In this document: positions 18,248 to 26,504 of the stretch, piece by piece
Layout: each line of letters starts with the position of its first letter
How positions within the stretch are numbered: the stretch's first letter is position 1
Assembly: GCF_005166025.1 (NCBI RefSeq)
Contig: NZ_CP028923.1
Location: 1,800,001-1,864,000 of the forward strand
DNA length: 64,000 bases
Source: Mangrovivirga cuniculi
Lineage (GTDB): Bacteria; Bacteroidota; Bacteroidia; Cytophagales; Cyclobacteriaceae
Reading direction: 5' to 3'
Made by a program: the position numbers and the translations under genes
The notes under the pieces: model-generated
Database searches by the model: none
Told to the model about the DNA's origin: nothing
What the model saw: the letters and a program-made list of their open reading frames with translations, nothing else

Positions 18248-19251
18248 GTGGTCAAACGTCTTTTCACTTTTTTTATAATATTATTTGTCGCTGGAGCGGT
18301 AAATGTATTTGGGCAGGGTAAAACTGTAACTTATAAAGAGTTATACGATGACCCATACGATACGAAAAAGTTATTTATTCATTTTCAGCCACTTTATGGA
18401 GAGGTTTGGAGTACAAATACTAATATAGGGTTTGGACTGGAAGCTGAGTACCTATTAGAAGATAAGCTTCAAATCCGAGCTGCTGCAAGAAAAGCTTATG
18501 GCCAGTCATTTGATCTTACCAGAGATGCAGCAATTAAAAATTCAACAGTAAATACAAACATAGAATCGCCCTGGAATATTCTAAACTATTATGAGGCTGG
18601 TGTTACTTATCATATAAAAGATTTTGAATCTGACTCGGAAACAAAGATAGTTCTATATTCTGACCGATATAGAAAAAACAACAAATGGGCTGCGTCTACC
18701 CCGAGCTTATAAAAATACCAAGTAAAGTAAGAAAGATTTATGGAGCCAGATTAGGAGGAATATATTATGATTCTTCAGTAGACCTTGATCGGGCAATGAA
18801 AAATCAGGGGACAACAATGAGCTCACCTTCAGGTGAACCCTTCCCTGATGATGCAAAGGTCTATTCAAATATGAGTAGCTATGCAATTTACCTGGGAGGG
18901 TCAATGTCCTGGTATAAAAATATTGCTGTTGATCCGGATAGAAGTTTTGGAGTCCTGATAAATGATCTGATGTTCACCACATATTTTGATCTGATCTATG
19001 CTCCCGGATTACAGGTAGAAGATGTTTTCTATAACGGTGAAATATATAGTGCTGACAATATCGAATTAACAAAATTTGGCTTTAGAGCAGGAATACAAGG
19101 TAAATTTAATAGAACCTGGGGATGGAGTTACAACATTGAAACCGGACTCAGACCAACTGTTAAAACTCAGGGTTTCTATATATTAGGAAAAATCAGCTTT
19201 CCGGTATTTGCAACAAAGCTTGAGAATACCAGAGAAGCATTTGGAAAGTAA
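18248..19251 (+). CDS. Exported beta-rich protein of unknown function, interrupted by a frameshift
   Basis: It starts at GTG 18248 with a signal peptide ending at VFGQ (about residue 23). The first frame stops at 18712, and a second frame carries the rest to 19251. One extra A in the A6 run at 18673-18678 joins them (RYRKKQQMGCVYPELIK) into about 334 aa. Alternating hydrophobic strands, Gly/Tyr-rich segments and a final strand-like ILGKISFPVFA fit an outer-membrane beta-barrel, but no named family is recognised. A strong terminator follows. The break is probably an undercalled base. Confidence 0.65.
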
Positions 19252-19274
19252 TATTTTGACATTATTGATATATA

Positions 19275-19301
19275 AAAAGGGACTTTCGAGTCCCTTTTTT
19301 T
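19275..19301 (+). terminator. Intrinsic terminator between the beta-rich protein gene and hutI
   Basis: Stem GGGACT (19279-19284), TTCG tetraloop, AGTCCC (19289-19294), flanked by A's and a T-run. Its T-run runs into TATTTTTA (19301-19308), a one-mismatch -7 box ending 4 nt before the hutI ATG. Confidence 0.9.
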
Positions 19302-19312
19302 ATTTTTACACT

Positions 19313-20560
19313 ATGGAATTAGTAGTGAAAAACATAAAAACCTTAGCCCAGGTTGAAGAAAAAATAAGAAAAATCGTTTCTGGTGAAGAAATAAAATCTG
19401 TACCGACAATTGAGAATGCCTGGATGCATATCAAAAATGGTATAATAGAAAATTTCGGGGAGATGAAAGACTTTCCTTCAGAACTGTCAAATATAGAAGA
19501 GGTAGATGCCACAGACAGAATTGTCCTTCCTGCATGGGTTGATTCCCATACTCATTTGGTATTTGCTGGAACCAGGGAGTCAGAATTTGTTGATAAAATC
19601 AATGGGCTTAGCTATGCAGAAATAGCCCGAAGAGGAGGAGGGATTCTTAATAGTGCGAAGAGATTACAAGAAACTTCGGATGATGATTTGTTTGAGCAGA
19701 CTCTTGTAAGAGCAAATCAAATTATGTCAATGGGCACAGGCACTGTTGAAATAAAAAGTGGATATGGTTTAACAGTGAAGGATGAAATCAAGATGCTTCG
19801 CGTTGCCAAACGAATAGGAGAGGAGACTCCTTTAAATGTTAAAACCACCTTTCTTGGTGCCCATGCCGTACCGAAAGGTATGAACAAAGAAGATTATCTT
19901 GACCTGGTAATAAAGGAAATGATTCCTCAGGTTGCTGAAGAAAAGCTGGCCGAATATTGTGATGTTTTTTGTGAGGAAGGATTTTTTTCTGAAGATGAGA
20001 CAGAAAGAGTATTATTGGCGGCATCAGAATACGGTCTGAAACCAAAAGTACATGCTAATCAACTCAATTTCTCAGGAGGTGTTCAGGTTGGAGTTAAATG
20101 CGGTGCAATTAGTGTAGATCATCTCGAATCCAGTGGAGATGAAGAGATCGAAGTTTTAAAAGGAAGTAATACCATTCCTACTCTTTTACCGGGAGCTGCA
20201 TTTTTTATTCGTACATCTTATCCCCCTGCAAGAGATATGATTGAAGCTGGTTTACCGGTATGTCTTGCGACAGATTTTAACCCGGGTAGCTCCCCAACCG
20301 GAAATATGAATTTTATGATGTCCCTGGCATGTGTTCAGATGAGGATGACGCCTGAAGAGGCAATCAATGCATCAACTATTAATGCTGCTGCGGCTCTGGA
20401 AATGTCAGAAAAGGTCGGAAGTATCGCAAAAGGAAAACAGGCAGACTTCATAATTACTAATGAAATTCCTTCCTTAGATTTTATACCCTACAATTACGCA
20501 CAAAACCACATTCATAAATTATTTTTAAAAGGACAGAAAGTAATCCAAAATGAATTTTAA
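19313..20560 (+). CDS. hutI: Imidazolonepropionase
   Basis: 415 aa from the ATG at 19313; a longer reading would run back through the preceding terminator. It is an amidohydrolase-family metalloenzyme that opens the imidazolone ring in histidine breakdown. Signatures are WVDSHTHLVFAGTRESEF, GTGTVEIKSGYGLT, HANQLNFSGG, VDHLE and LATDFNPGSSPTGNM. hutH, hutU and hutG/F are not beside it. A bidirectional terminator follows. Only 12 nt separate the previous T-run from the ATG, so the mRNA may be leaderless. Confidence 0.95.
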   Translation: MELVVKNIKTLAQVEEKIRKIVSGEEIKSVPTIENAWMHIKNGIIENFGEMKDFPSELSNIEEVDATDRIVLPAWVDSHTHLVFAGTRESEFVDKINGLSYAEIARRGGGILNSAKRLQETSDDDLFEQTLVRANQIMSMGTGTVEIKSGYGLTVKDEIKMLRVAKRIGEETPLNVKTTFLGAHAVPKGMNKEDYLDLVIKEMIPQVAEEKLAEYCDVFCEEGFFSEDETERVLLAASEYGLKPKVHANQLNFSGGVQVGVKCGAISVDHLESSGDEEIEVLKGSNTIPTLLPGAAFFIRTSYPPARDMIEAGLPVCLATDFNPGSSPTGNMNFMMSLACVQMRMTPEEAINASTINAAAALEMSEKVGSIAKGKQADFIITNEIPSLDFIPYNYAQNHIHKLFLKGQKVIQNEF

Positions 20561-20564
20561 TAAA

Positions 20565-20595
20565 AGAAGCCCGGTTTTAAATCGGGCTTCTTTTT
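20565..20595. terminator. Bidirectional terminator between hutI and the OmpA-like gene
   Basis: Stem AGAAGCCCG (20565-20573) with CGGGCTTCT (20583-20591), with T-runs on both strands, between convergent genes. Confidence 0.88.
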
Positions 20596-21433
20596 ATAAT
20601 ATCTGATAGAGTTCGTCAAGATTTGGGGTTAATATAATCTCTGTTCTCCTGTTTTTCGATCTGCCTTCTGAATTTTCGTTACTCGATACCGGGTGATATT
20701 CACCTCTTCCTGAAGCAATGACAATTTTTGGATCTATACCATTATTTATAAGCGTTCTAACTACTTCCGTAGCTCGCATTACAGATAGGTCCCAATTATC
20801 ATTCATGTATTTGCTTTGAGCACTTATCGGTACATTATCTGTATGGCCTTCCACCATTATATTAATGTCTTCCTGTGTATTTATTGCTTCAGCCAATTGA
20901 TTCAAAGCTTTTTTTCCTTTAGGATCTATTTCTTTACTTCCTGATTTGAACAGTAATTGCTCGGATAGTGAAACATAAACTTTACCTTCTTTAATACTTA
21001 CTGTCAGATCATTTTCTTTGAAATTTAAAAGTGCCTTACTTACGATATTTTTGATTTTCTCAACAGCTGCATTTTTTTCTTCTATTAAAGTCTCTAATTC
21101 CTGAATTTTAGCAATTCTATTATTTAGGTCAGATGAAAGCTTTTCATTAACCTTGATCGCTGAATCAAGTTTATTCTCCTTGTCTACAAGTTGTCTTTCC
21201 TTATCAGACAGGCTACTGGTTAATTCTGTTTTTGTTTGTTTCAATTTAGATCGAAGTGAATCATTCCGCGATTCTAAATATTCATTTTTTTTGATTAAAG
21301 CCTTTTTATAATCTTTTAATGCAGCATTTTCTGCAAATAGTCTGGAATTTTCAACCAAAGCCTCATCATGTCTTTTTTTAGATACTACGCAACTGGAAAG
21401 CATGATGAATATCAAAAAGTAATATATTTTCAT
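20594..21433 (-). CDS. OmpA-family lipoprotein with long coiled coil
   Basis: 279 aa from the ATG at 21433 (MKIYYFLIFIMLSSC); the longer in-frame start would bury the signal peptide. The lipobox is LSSC (Cys15). Residues about 25-140 form a heptad-rich coiled coil. Residues about 155-275 are an OmpA C-terminal domain that binds peptidoglycan (VEGHTDNVPI, NWDLSVMRATEVVRTLI, SGRGEYHPV, NRRTEIIL). It probably tethers the envelope to the cell wall and resembles OmpA/MotB-like lipoproteins of Bacteroidota. Confidence 0.9.
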   Translation of the reverse strand: MKIYYFLIFIMLSSCVVSKKRHDEALVENSRLFAENAALKDYKKALIKKNEYLESRNDSLRSKLKQTKTELTSSLSDKERQLVDKENKLDSAIKVNEKLSSDLNNRIAKIQELETLIEEKNAAVEKIKNIVSKALLNFKENDLTVSIKEGKVYVSLSEQLLFKSGSKEIDPKGKKALNQLAEAINTQEDINIMVEGHTDNVPISAQSKYMNDNWDLSVMRATEVVRTLINNGIDPKIVIASGRGEYHPVSSNENSEGRSKNRRTEIILTPNLDELYQIL

Positions 21434-21509
21434 AGGTATTAAAGTTGGTTTGATTTTGTATATTGAGCGCAATTAAAACCAAAATATCGTCAATAAACCA
21501 TCAAAAACA

Positions 21510-22376
21510 ATGAAATATACCGAAGGAATGTTAAAAGAGGATGCTCTAAAAGGAAAAACTATTGTAGTTACAGGTGGAGGAACTGGTCTGGGAAGATCAA
21601 TGGGAAAATATTTCCTAGAGTTAGGAGCTAATCTTGTGATTACCAGTAGAAAATTAGATGTTCTTAAAGAATCAGCTAAAGAACTGGAAGATGAAACCGG
21701 TGGTAAGGTTCTTCCCCTTTCATGTGATATCAGAGATTACGAACAAATTGAAAAAGTAATTAATGATACATTAGATCATTTTGGTAAGATAGATGGCTTT
21801 TTAAATAATGCTGCAGGTAATTTTATTTCTCCAACAGAAAGGCTTTCTCACCGTGCATTTGATACGGTAGTTGATATAGTTTTAAAAGGAACATACAATT
21901 GTACTTTGGCGATGGGAAAAAAATGGATAGATAATGAAGAGCCAGGAGTATTTTTGAATATAGTTACTACCTATGCCTGGACGGGTACTGGTTATACAGT
22001 TCCATCGGCATGTGCGAAAGCTGGAGTTTTAGCACTTACCAGATCGTTGGCAGTTGAATGGTCCAAATATAATATCAGAACAAATGCAATAGCTCCTGGA
22101 CCTTTTCCTACAAAAGGAGCATGGGAAAGACTACTACCTGGTGATCTTGCTGAAAAGTTTAGTATGAAAAATAAAGTTCCTGTAGGAAGACATGGCGAAC
22201 ATCAGGAATTAGCAAATCTTGCTGCTTATTTAATGTCTGATTATTCTGCTTACGTAAATGGCGATGTTATTACTATTGATGGTGGTGAATGGTTAAAAGG
22301 TGCCGGGCAGTTTAATATGCTGGAAGAAGTAACTCCTGAAATGTGGGATATGCTTGAACAAATGAGGAAAAAGTAA
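21510..22376 (+). CDS. Short-chain dehydrogenase, 2,4-dienoyl-CoA reductase-like
   Basis: 288 aa Rossmann SDR. The NADP(H) site is TGGGTGLGRSMGKYF with the following SRK, which favours NADPH. NNAAGNF precedes the active region. The usual YxxxK Tyr is absent, and the segment reads VPSACAKAGVLALTRSLAVEW, as in peroxisomal-type 2,4-dienoyl-CoA reductases. Its likely role is in beta-oxidation of unsaturated fatty acids. It is divergent from the OmpA gene and followed by a terminator at 22404. Confidence 0.85.
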   Translation: MKYTEGMLKEDALKGKTIVVTGGGTGLGRSMGKYFLELGANLVITSRKLDVLKESAKELEDETGGKVLPLSCDIRDYEQIEKVINDTLDHFGKIDGFLNNAAGNFISPTERLSHRAFDTVVDIVLKGTYNCTLAMGKKWIDNEEPGVFLNIVTTYAWTGTGYTVPSACAKAGVLALTRSLAVEWSKYNIRTNAIAPGPFPTKGAWERLLPGDLAEKFSMKNKVPVGRHGEHQELANLAAYLMSDYSAYVNGDVITIDGGEWLKGAGQFNMLEEVTPEMWDMLEQMRKK

Positions 22377-22403
22377 TTAGACTAATAATACTTTTATACA
22401 AGT

Positions 22404-22428
22404 AAGGGTCGCATGTCGGCCCTTTTTT
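22404..22428 (+). terminator. Intrinsic terminator after the SDR gene
   Basis: Stem GGGTCG (22406-22411) with CGGCCC (22417-22422), including one T-G pair, followed by six T's. Confidence 0.85.
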
Positions 22429-22960
22429 AATTTTTAATTTCTAATGAATAAAACCTTACACTGTATAATTTTTTTTCTATCTCGATAAAAAAATAATTAT
22501 TGAGATGATAAATAATATCTTTATCTGAATATTTTTCAATTATTCAATCTATCTGCTCATCTTGGTTTTGTACAATGTTATTAAGTTTTATTGCTAATAT
22601 TGTTAAGCACTATTAATGTTTTGCGAACATATAATTAGCAAGTAAGCTTTATTTTAAGGTTAATAATTATTTTTCTGTAAATGAGTCGGTTAGGGGATGT
22701 GTGTGATAATTACAATTATTTAATAGGTCTAAAATTCATATAAATACTTGAAAATATTCAATAAAAACTTTCAAATAGTACATTAGGTCAGGACTAACTT
22801 ATAACCTAGAATAATTATATTGCGTTAATAATATTAGACAGGGAGAACAATAAAAGATTGTTAATCACTGTTTTATAATTAGGAAATAAATAGTGTTTAT
22901 TATTTGGTTTAAGAAAACAATCAAGTGTTGAGTCACTTGAAATTGTTGATCGTGTGTAGT
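22429..22960. other. Gene-free AT-rich gap between the SDR and typA terminators
   Basis: About 530 bases with no credible ORF on either strand. It is very AT-rich apart from a short G-rich patch near 22680-22705 (GAGTCGGTTAGGGGATGTG). An inverted repeat TCAAGTG/CACTTGA lies at 22921-22940, just before the typA terminator. No RNA family is recognised. It may hold a small RNA, but nothing proves this. Confidence 0.4.
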
Positions 22961-22963
22961 GGT

Positions 22964-22995
22964 AAAAAAAGCTGTCCTCCTGGACAGCTTTTTAT
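22964..22995 (-). terminator. Terminator of typA (possibly bidirectional)
   Basis: Perfect 9-bp stem AAGCTGTCC (22969-22977) with GGACAGCTT (22982-22990), loop TCCT. On the minus strand it is followed by seven T's, 16 nt after the typA stop. The plus strand also has a T-rich tail. Confidence 0.88.
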
Positions 22996-23010
22996 TTTTA
23001 TACTTACTCT

Positions 23011-24819
23011 TTATTGATCTTGTTTTTGATTCATCCGTTTTCTTTCGGTTTCATCAAGATAGATCTTTCGCATTCTCATATTTTCAGGAGTCACTTCAAG
23101 ATATTCATCCTTTTGAATATATTCTAATGCTTCTTCAAGGCTAAATTTTTTCGGAGGTGCAATTTTTACACTTTCATCCGATCCTGAAGCTCTCACGTTA
23201 CTTAATTTCTTTCCTTTTTGAACATTTACTACCAGGTCGTTATCACGTGAATGCTCTCCAATTACCTGTCCGGCATATAGTTCATCACCAGGAGCAATAA
23301 AAAATGTTCCTCTATCCTGTAACTTATCTATAGAATATGCTGTACATGGCCCGGCATCCATACTGATGATCGATCCGTTGATTCTACCGGGGATTGGACC
23401 TTTAAAAGGTTCATATCCTTTATATCGGTGAGTCATTATAGCTTCACCAGCAGTGGCAGTTAAGACCTGATTTCTAAGACCAATCAATCCTCTTGATGGT
23501 ATGATGAATTCTAAATGTTGTAAATCTCCTTTAGGCTCCATTACTACTAACTCACCTTTTCTTTGAGTTGCAAGTTCAATTACTTTGCCTGAAGTAGTTT
23601 CTGGTACGTCAACAACTAATGATTCAATTGGTTCGTGCTTAACACCATCTATTTCTTTGTAAAGTACCTGTGGTTGTCCAACCTGAAGTTCATAACCTTC
23701 TCTTCTCATAGTTTCAATGAGTACAGATAAATGAAGAACTCCACGACCATAAACAATGAATTTATCTTCGCTTTCAGTTTCCTGAATTCTTAAAGCAAGG
23801 TTCTTTTCAGTTTCTTTAAAAAGCCTGTCTCTAAGGTGCCTTGAAGTAACGAACTTACCTTCTTTACCAAAGAAAGGAGAGTTGTTAATTGTAAATAACA
23901 TACTCATGGTAGGTTCATCGATAGCAATCCGTGGTAGTGGTTCAGGATTTTCAATATCAGTTAACGTATCTCCAATATCAAAGCCTTCAATACCTACTAA
24001 TGCACAAATATCTCCGCTTTCAACTCTCTCGGTTTTTTGTCTTCCCAGACCTTCGAAAACCTGAATTTCTTTGACTTTTACTTTCTTTACAGAACCATCT
24101 TTTTTGCAAAGACCGTATTGTTTGCCTTCCTCAATCATTCCACGGTAGATTCTACCAATTGCAATTCTACCAGTAAACGAACTGAAGTCCAAAGATGTAA
24201 TTTGCATTTGAGGAGTACCTTCGTTTTTTGGTGCTGGTGGAATAAATTCCAATATTGCATCTAATAACGGGGTTATCTCATTTGTTGGCTTTTTCCAGTC
24301 AGTACTCATCCAGCCTTCTTTTGAAGACCCGTAAATGGTAGGAAAGTCTAACTGCTCCTCAGTTGCATCAAGATTGAACATCAGATCAAAAACCTGCTCA
24401 TGAACTTCATCCGGACGGCAGTTCGGTTTATCAACCTTATTTATTACCACAATTGGCTTCAAGCCTAATTTGATCGCTTTATCTAATACGAATCTTGTTT
24501 GAGGCATAGGTCCCTCAAAAGCATCGACTAAAAGTAAAACACCATCAGCCATTTTCAATACTCTCTCTACCTCACCACCAAAATCGGCGTGACCTGGAGT
24601 ATCAATGATATTTATTTTTACGTCCTTATACTTAACAGATACATTTTTGGAAAGAATAGTAATCCCTCGTTCTCTTTCCAAATCATTATTGTCAAGAATC
24701 AGTTCTCCTGACTCTTCGTTATCGCGAAATAATTTACTCGCATAAATAATTTTGTCAACCAATGTAGTTTTACCGTGGTCAACGTGGGCAATGATCGCCA
24801 CATTTCTAATTTCCTGCAT
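23011..24819 (-). CDS. typA: Ribosome-associated GTPase TypA/BipA
   Basis: 602 aa, full length. It is a translational GTPase of the EF-G family that acts in ribosome assembly and stress or cold adaptation. G1 is IAHVDHGKTTLVDKI near residue 9, the switch region has ERERGITILSK, G3 is DTPGHADFGGEVER, and G4 is VVINKVDKPNCRPDEV. Domains III, V and the BipA C-terminal domain follow (SRGLIGLRNQVLT). It has a perfect -7 box (TAATTTTG on the minus strand, 24839-24846) about 19 nt before the start. Confidence 0.97.
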   Translation of the reverse strand: MQEIRNVAIIAHVDHGKTTLVDKIIYASKLFRDNEESGELILDNNDLERERGITILSKNVSVKYKDVKINIIDTPGHADFGGEVERVLKMADGVLLLVDAFEGPMPQTRFVLDKAIKLGLKPIVVINKVDKPNCRPDEVHEQVFDLMFNLDATEEQLDFPTIYGSSKEGWMSTDWKKPTNEITPLLDAILEFIPPAPKNEGTPQMQITSLDFSSFTGRIAIGRIYRGMIEEGKQYGLCKKDGSVKKVKVKEIQVFEGLGRQKTERVESGDICALVGIEGFDIGDTLTDIENPEPLPRIAIDEPTMSMLFTINNSPFFGKEGKFVTSRHLRDRLFKETEKNLALRIQETESEDKFIVYGRGVLHLSVLIETMRREGYELQVGQPQVLYKEIDGVKHEPIESLVVDVPETTSGKVIELATQRKGELVVMEPKGDLQHLEFIIPSRGLIGLRNQVLTATAGEAIMTHRYKGYEPFKGPIPGRINGSIISMDAGPCTAYSIDKLQDRGTFFIAPGDELYAGQVIGEHSRDNDLVVNVQKGKKLSNVRASGSDESVKIAPPKKFSLEEALEYIQKDEYLEVTPENMRMRKIYLDETERKRMNQKQDQ

Positions 24820-24838
24820 ATGCCATTTAATTTGGGCG

Positions 24839-24846
24839 CAAAATTA
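24839..24846 (-). promoter_or_regulatory. Probable typA promoter -7 box
   Basis: CAAAATTA on the plus strand reads TAATTTTG on the minus strand, an exact TAnnTTTG match 19 nt upstream of the typA ATG. Confidence 0.5.
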
Positions 24847-24924
24847 CACAAACAGATCGTATAAAACAGGTTATTATCTGTTAATTAATTGTGACCAAAA
24901 TTAATCTGGCTTTCAGGACGTTAA

Positions 24925-25092
24925 TTATCTGAAGTCTGTTTCTATTCTGTCTGTCGCCAGATTAGTTGTAACTACCTCTGTTTCTACTTTAATTTCCTTA
25001 TTTATTTGATTTTCCTGATCGTTATTTAAAGTAAATGCAGTGATTGAGATAATAACTCCTGCGCCTGATAATATTGCTAATAACTTTTTCAT
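24925..25092 (-). CDS. Small exported peptide of unknown function, last gene of the lipoprotein array
   Basis: 55 aa: MKKLLAILSGAGVIISITAF at the start is a clear signal peptide, followed by a polar, Glu/Thr/Asn-rich mature part of about 33 residues ending IETDFR. It has no Cys, so it is not a lipoprotein. The sequence between this gene and the lipoprotein copy upstream of it (25093-25131) is nearly the same spacer that separates the repeats, so it is probably part of the same transcript. It was found by reading the minus strand directly. No family is recognised. Confidence 0.65.
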   Translation of the reverse strand: MKKLLAILSGAGVIISITAFTLNNDQENQINKEIKVETEVVTTNLATDRIETDFR

Positions 25093-25131
25093 GACTATTA
25101 AAAGTTTGAATGTTTAAAATGATTAAATGGA

Positions 25132-25305
25132 TTATCCTCTGATGTCTTCACCGCGTTTGATTACTTCACCTCTGATATCTTCACCACGCTTGATAGTTTC
25201 AGCTTTTTCATCTTCTGGTAATTGAGGTTCAACGGTTTCAGTTTCACAAGCAAATGTGAAAGAGATAATAGCTGCGATTGCAAAAGTTTTGTAGAGATTT
25301 TTCAT
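25132..25305 (-). CDS. Array lipoprotein, copy 1 (promoter-distal)
   Basis: 57 aa. The signal peptide MKNLYKTFAIAAIISFTFAC ends in a lipobox with Cys20. The mature protein of 38 residues begins ETETVEPQLPEDEKA and ends with two 11-residue repeats, ETIKRGEDIRG and EVIKRGEDIRG. The two peptide repeats use different synonymous codons (AAG/AAA, CGT/CGC, GAT/GAC, GGT/GGA), which suggests that the protein sequence, not just the DNA, is conserved. Alternating basic and acidic residues make it highly charged. Function unknown; probably outer-membrane or periplasm anchored. Confidence 0.82.
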   Translation of the reverse strand: MKNLYKTFAIAAIISFTFACETETVEPQLPEDEKAETIKRGEDIRGEVIKRGEDIRG

Positions 25306-25343
25306 AGCGTTAAAAGTTTGAATGTTTAAAATGATTAAATGGA

Positions 25344-25517
25344 TTATCCTCTGATGTCCTCACCGCGTTTGATTACTTCTCCTCTGATATCTTCACCACG
25401 CTTGATAGTTTCAGCTTTTTCATCTTCTGGTAATTGAGGTTCAACGGTTTCAGTTTCACAAGCAAATGTGAAAGAGATAATAGCTGCGATTGCAAAAGTT
25501 TTGTAGAGATTTTTCAT
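25344..25517 (-). CDS. Array lipoprotein, copy 2
   Basis: 57 aa, same protein as copy 1. Two silent differences from the other copies are visible: GAG for GAA in the last repeat and GGA for GGT before EVIK. Lipobox Cys20, mature LPEDEKA version. The 38-bp spacer on each side lacks a terminator, which is consistent with one polycistronic mRNA from copy 5 to the 24925 gene. Confidence 0.82.
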   Translation of the reverse strand: MKNLYKTFAIAAIISFTFACETETVEPQLPEDEKAETIKRGEDIRGEVIKRGEDIRG

Positions 25518-25555
25518 AGCGTTAAAAGTTTGAATGTTTAAAATGATTAAATGGA

Positions 25556-25729
25556 TTATCCTCTGATGTCTTCACCGCGTTTGATTACTTCACCTCTGAT
25601 ATCTTCACCACGCTTGATAGTTTCAGCTTTTTCATCATCTGGTAATTGAGGTTCAACGGTTTCAGTTTCACAAGCAAATGTGAAAGAGATAATAGCTGCG
25701 ATTGCAAAAGTTTTGTAGAGATTTTTCAT
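25556..25729 (-). CDS. Array lipoprotein, copy 3
   Basis: 57 aa, same as copy 1 except that the acidic stretch reads LPDDEKA (GAT instead of GAA), a variant shared only with copy 4. This shared change suggests that copies 3 and 4 are sisters produced by the latest duplication, or were homogenised by gene conversion. Lipobox and both KRGEDIRG repeats are intact. Confidence 0.82.
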   Translation of the reverse strand: MKNLYKTFAIAAIISFTFACETETVEPQLPDDEKAETIKRGEDIRGEVIKRGEDIRG

Positions 25730-25767
25730 AGCGTTAAAAGTTTGAATGTTTAAAATGATTAAATGGA

Positions 25768-25941
25768 TTATCCTCTGATGTCTTCACCGCGTTTGATTAC
25801 TTCACCTCTGATATCTTCACCACGCTTGATAGTTTCAGCTTTTTCATCATCTGGTAATTGAGGTTCAACGGTTTCAGTTTCACAAGCAAATGTGAAAGAG
25901 ATAATAGCTGCGATTGCAAAAGTTTTGTAGAGATTTTTCAT
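25768..25941 (-). CDS. Array lipoprotein, copy 4
   Basis: 57 aa and apparently identical to copy 3, including the LPDDEKA variant. Signal peptide, Cys20 and the two C-terminal KRGEDIRG repeats are intact. No stop or frameshift is seen in any copy of the array. Confidence 0.82.
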   Translation of the reverse strand: MKNLYKTFAIAAIISFTFACETETVEPQLPDDEKAETIKRGEDIRGEVIKRGEDIRG

Positions 25942-25979
25942 AGCGTTAAAAGTTTGAATGTTTAAAATGATTAAATGGA

Positions 25980-26153
25980 TTATCCTCTGATGTCTTCACC
26001 GCGTTTGATTACTTCACCTCTGATATCTTCACCACGCTTGATAGTTTCAGCTTTTTCATCTTCTGGTAATTGAGGTTCAACGGTTTCAGTTTCACAAGCA
26101 AATGTGAAAGAGATAATAGCTGCGATTACAAAAGTTTTGTAGAGATTTTTCAT
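25980..26153 (-). CDS. Array lipoprotein, copy 5 (promoter-proximal)
   Basis: 57 aa from the ATG at 26153. An in-frame ATG four codons upstream (26165) is possible, but all other copies start at MKNLY. It differs from the others by A9V in the signal peptide. It is the first gene of the array in the direction of transcription, so the array promoter should lie in the AT-rich region 26166-26300. The upstream sequence departs from the repeat right after the ATG, marking the array edge. Confidence 0.82.
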   Translation of the reverse strand: MKNLYKTFVIAAIISFTFACETETVEPQLPEDEKAETIKRGEDIRGEVIKRGEDIRG

Positions 26154-26165
26154 AGCATTTGTCAT

Positions 26166-26504
26166 TATTATTAGTTTTATATGTTTTATTAACTTTTAGA
26201 AGTTTTTTATTTAAAAAACTTGATTTTTTTTATTTAGAAATATTAATGCAAATTCATATATTCACGAATACATTCGAATGCACTACGAATTTTTTAACAA
26301 TTAAATAATTGAATATTTGCATTTAGAAAAAAGCAAATCTTAGGTAGGAGCTCCTGATTTAATTATTCCAACACTTAGAAAAATTAAAATCTAAAGCGAA
26401 TATATAAGATAATATTTAAAATGTAAATATTATTATATTATTATAAGGTGTTAAAAATGAGATTGTTGTATTCTTACAAATAGATATAGTTTTTTTTATA
26501 TTAT
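26166..26504. other. AT-rich divergent intergenic region
   Basis: About 340 bases between the leftward lipoprotein array and the rightward TPR kinase. It should hold both promoters, but no exact TAnnTTTG was found on either strand near the starts. Visible features are a palindrome AGGAGCTCCT near 26346-26355, in the only G+C-richer patch, and imperfect inverted TGCAAAT/ATTTGCA elements near 26250-26325. No gene is supported. Confidence 0.4.

Larger units (their letters stand above)
25096..26153. repeat. Five tandem 212-bp repeats, each carrying a small lipoprotein gene
   Basis: The same 212-bp unit (174-bp gene plus 38-bp spacer) occurs five times head-to-tail. Gene copies lie at 25132, 25344, 25556, 25768 and 25980, always exactly 212 apart. 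Copies differ at only a few bases: two synonymous changes in copy 2, one E-to-D change shared by copies 3 and 4, and A9V in copy 5. Near-identity of spacers as well as genes points to recent unequal-crossover duplication or gene conversion. Confidence 0.95.

Noticed and set aside
25096-26153. CRISPR array
   Set aside because: The repeats are 212 bp, contain an intact gene each, and have no unique spacers.
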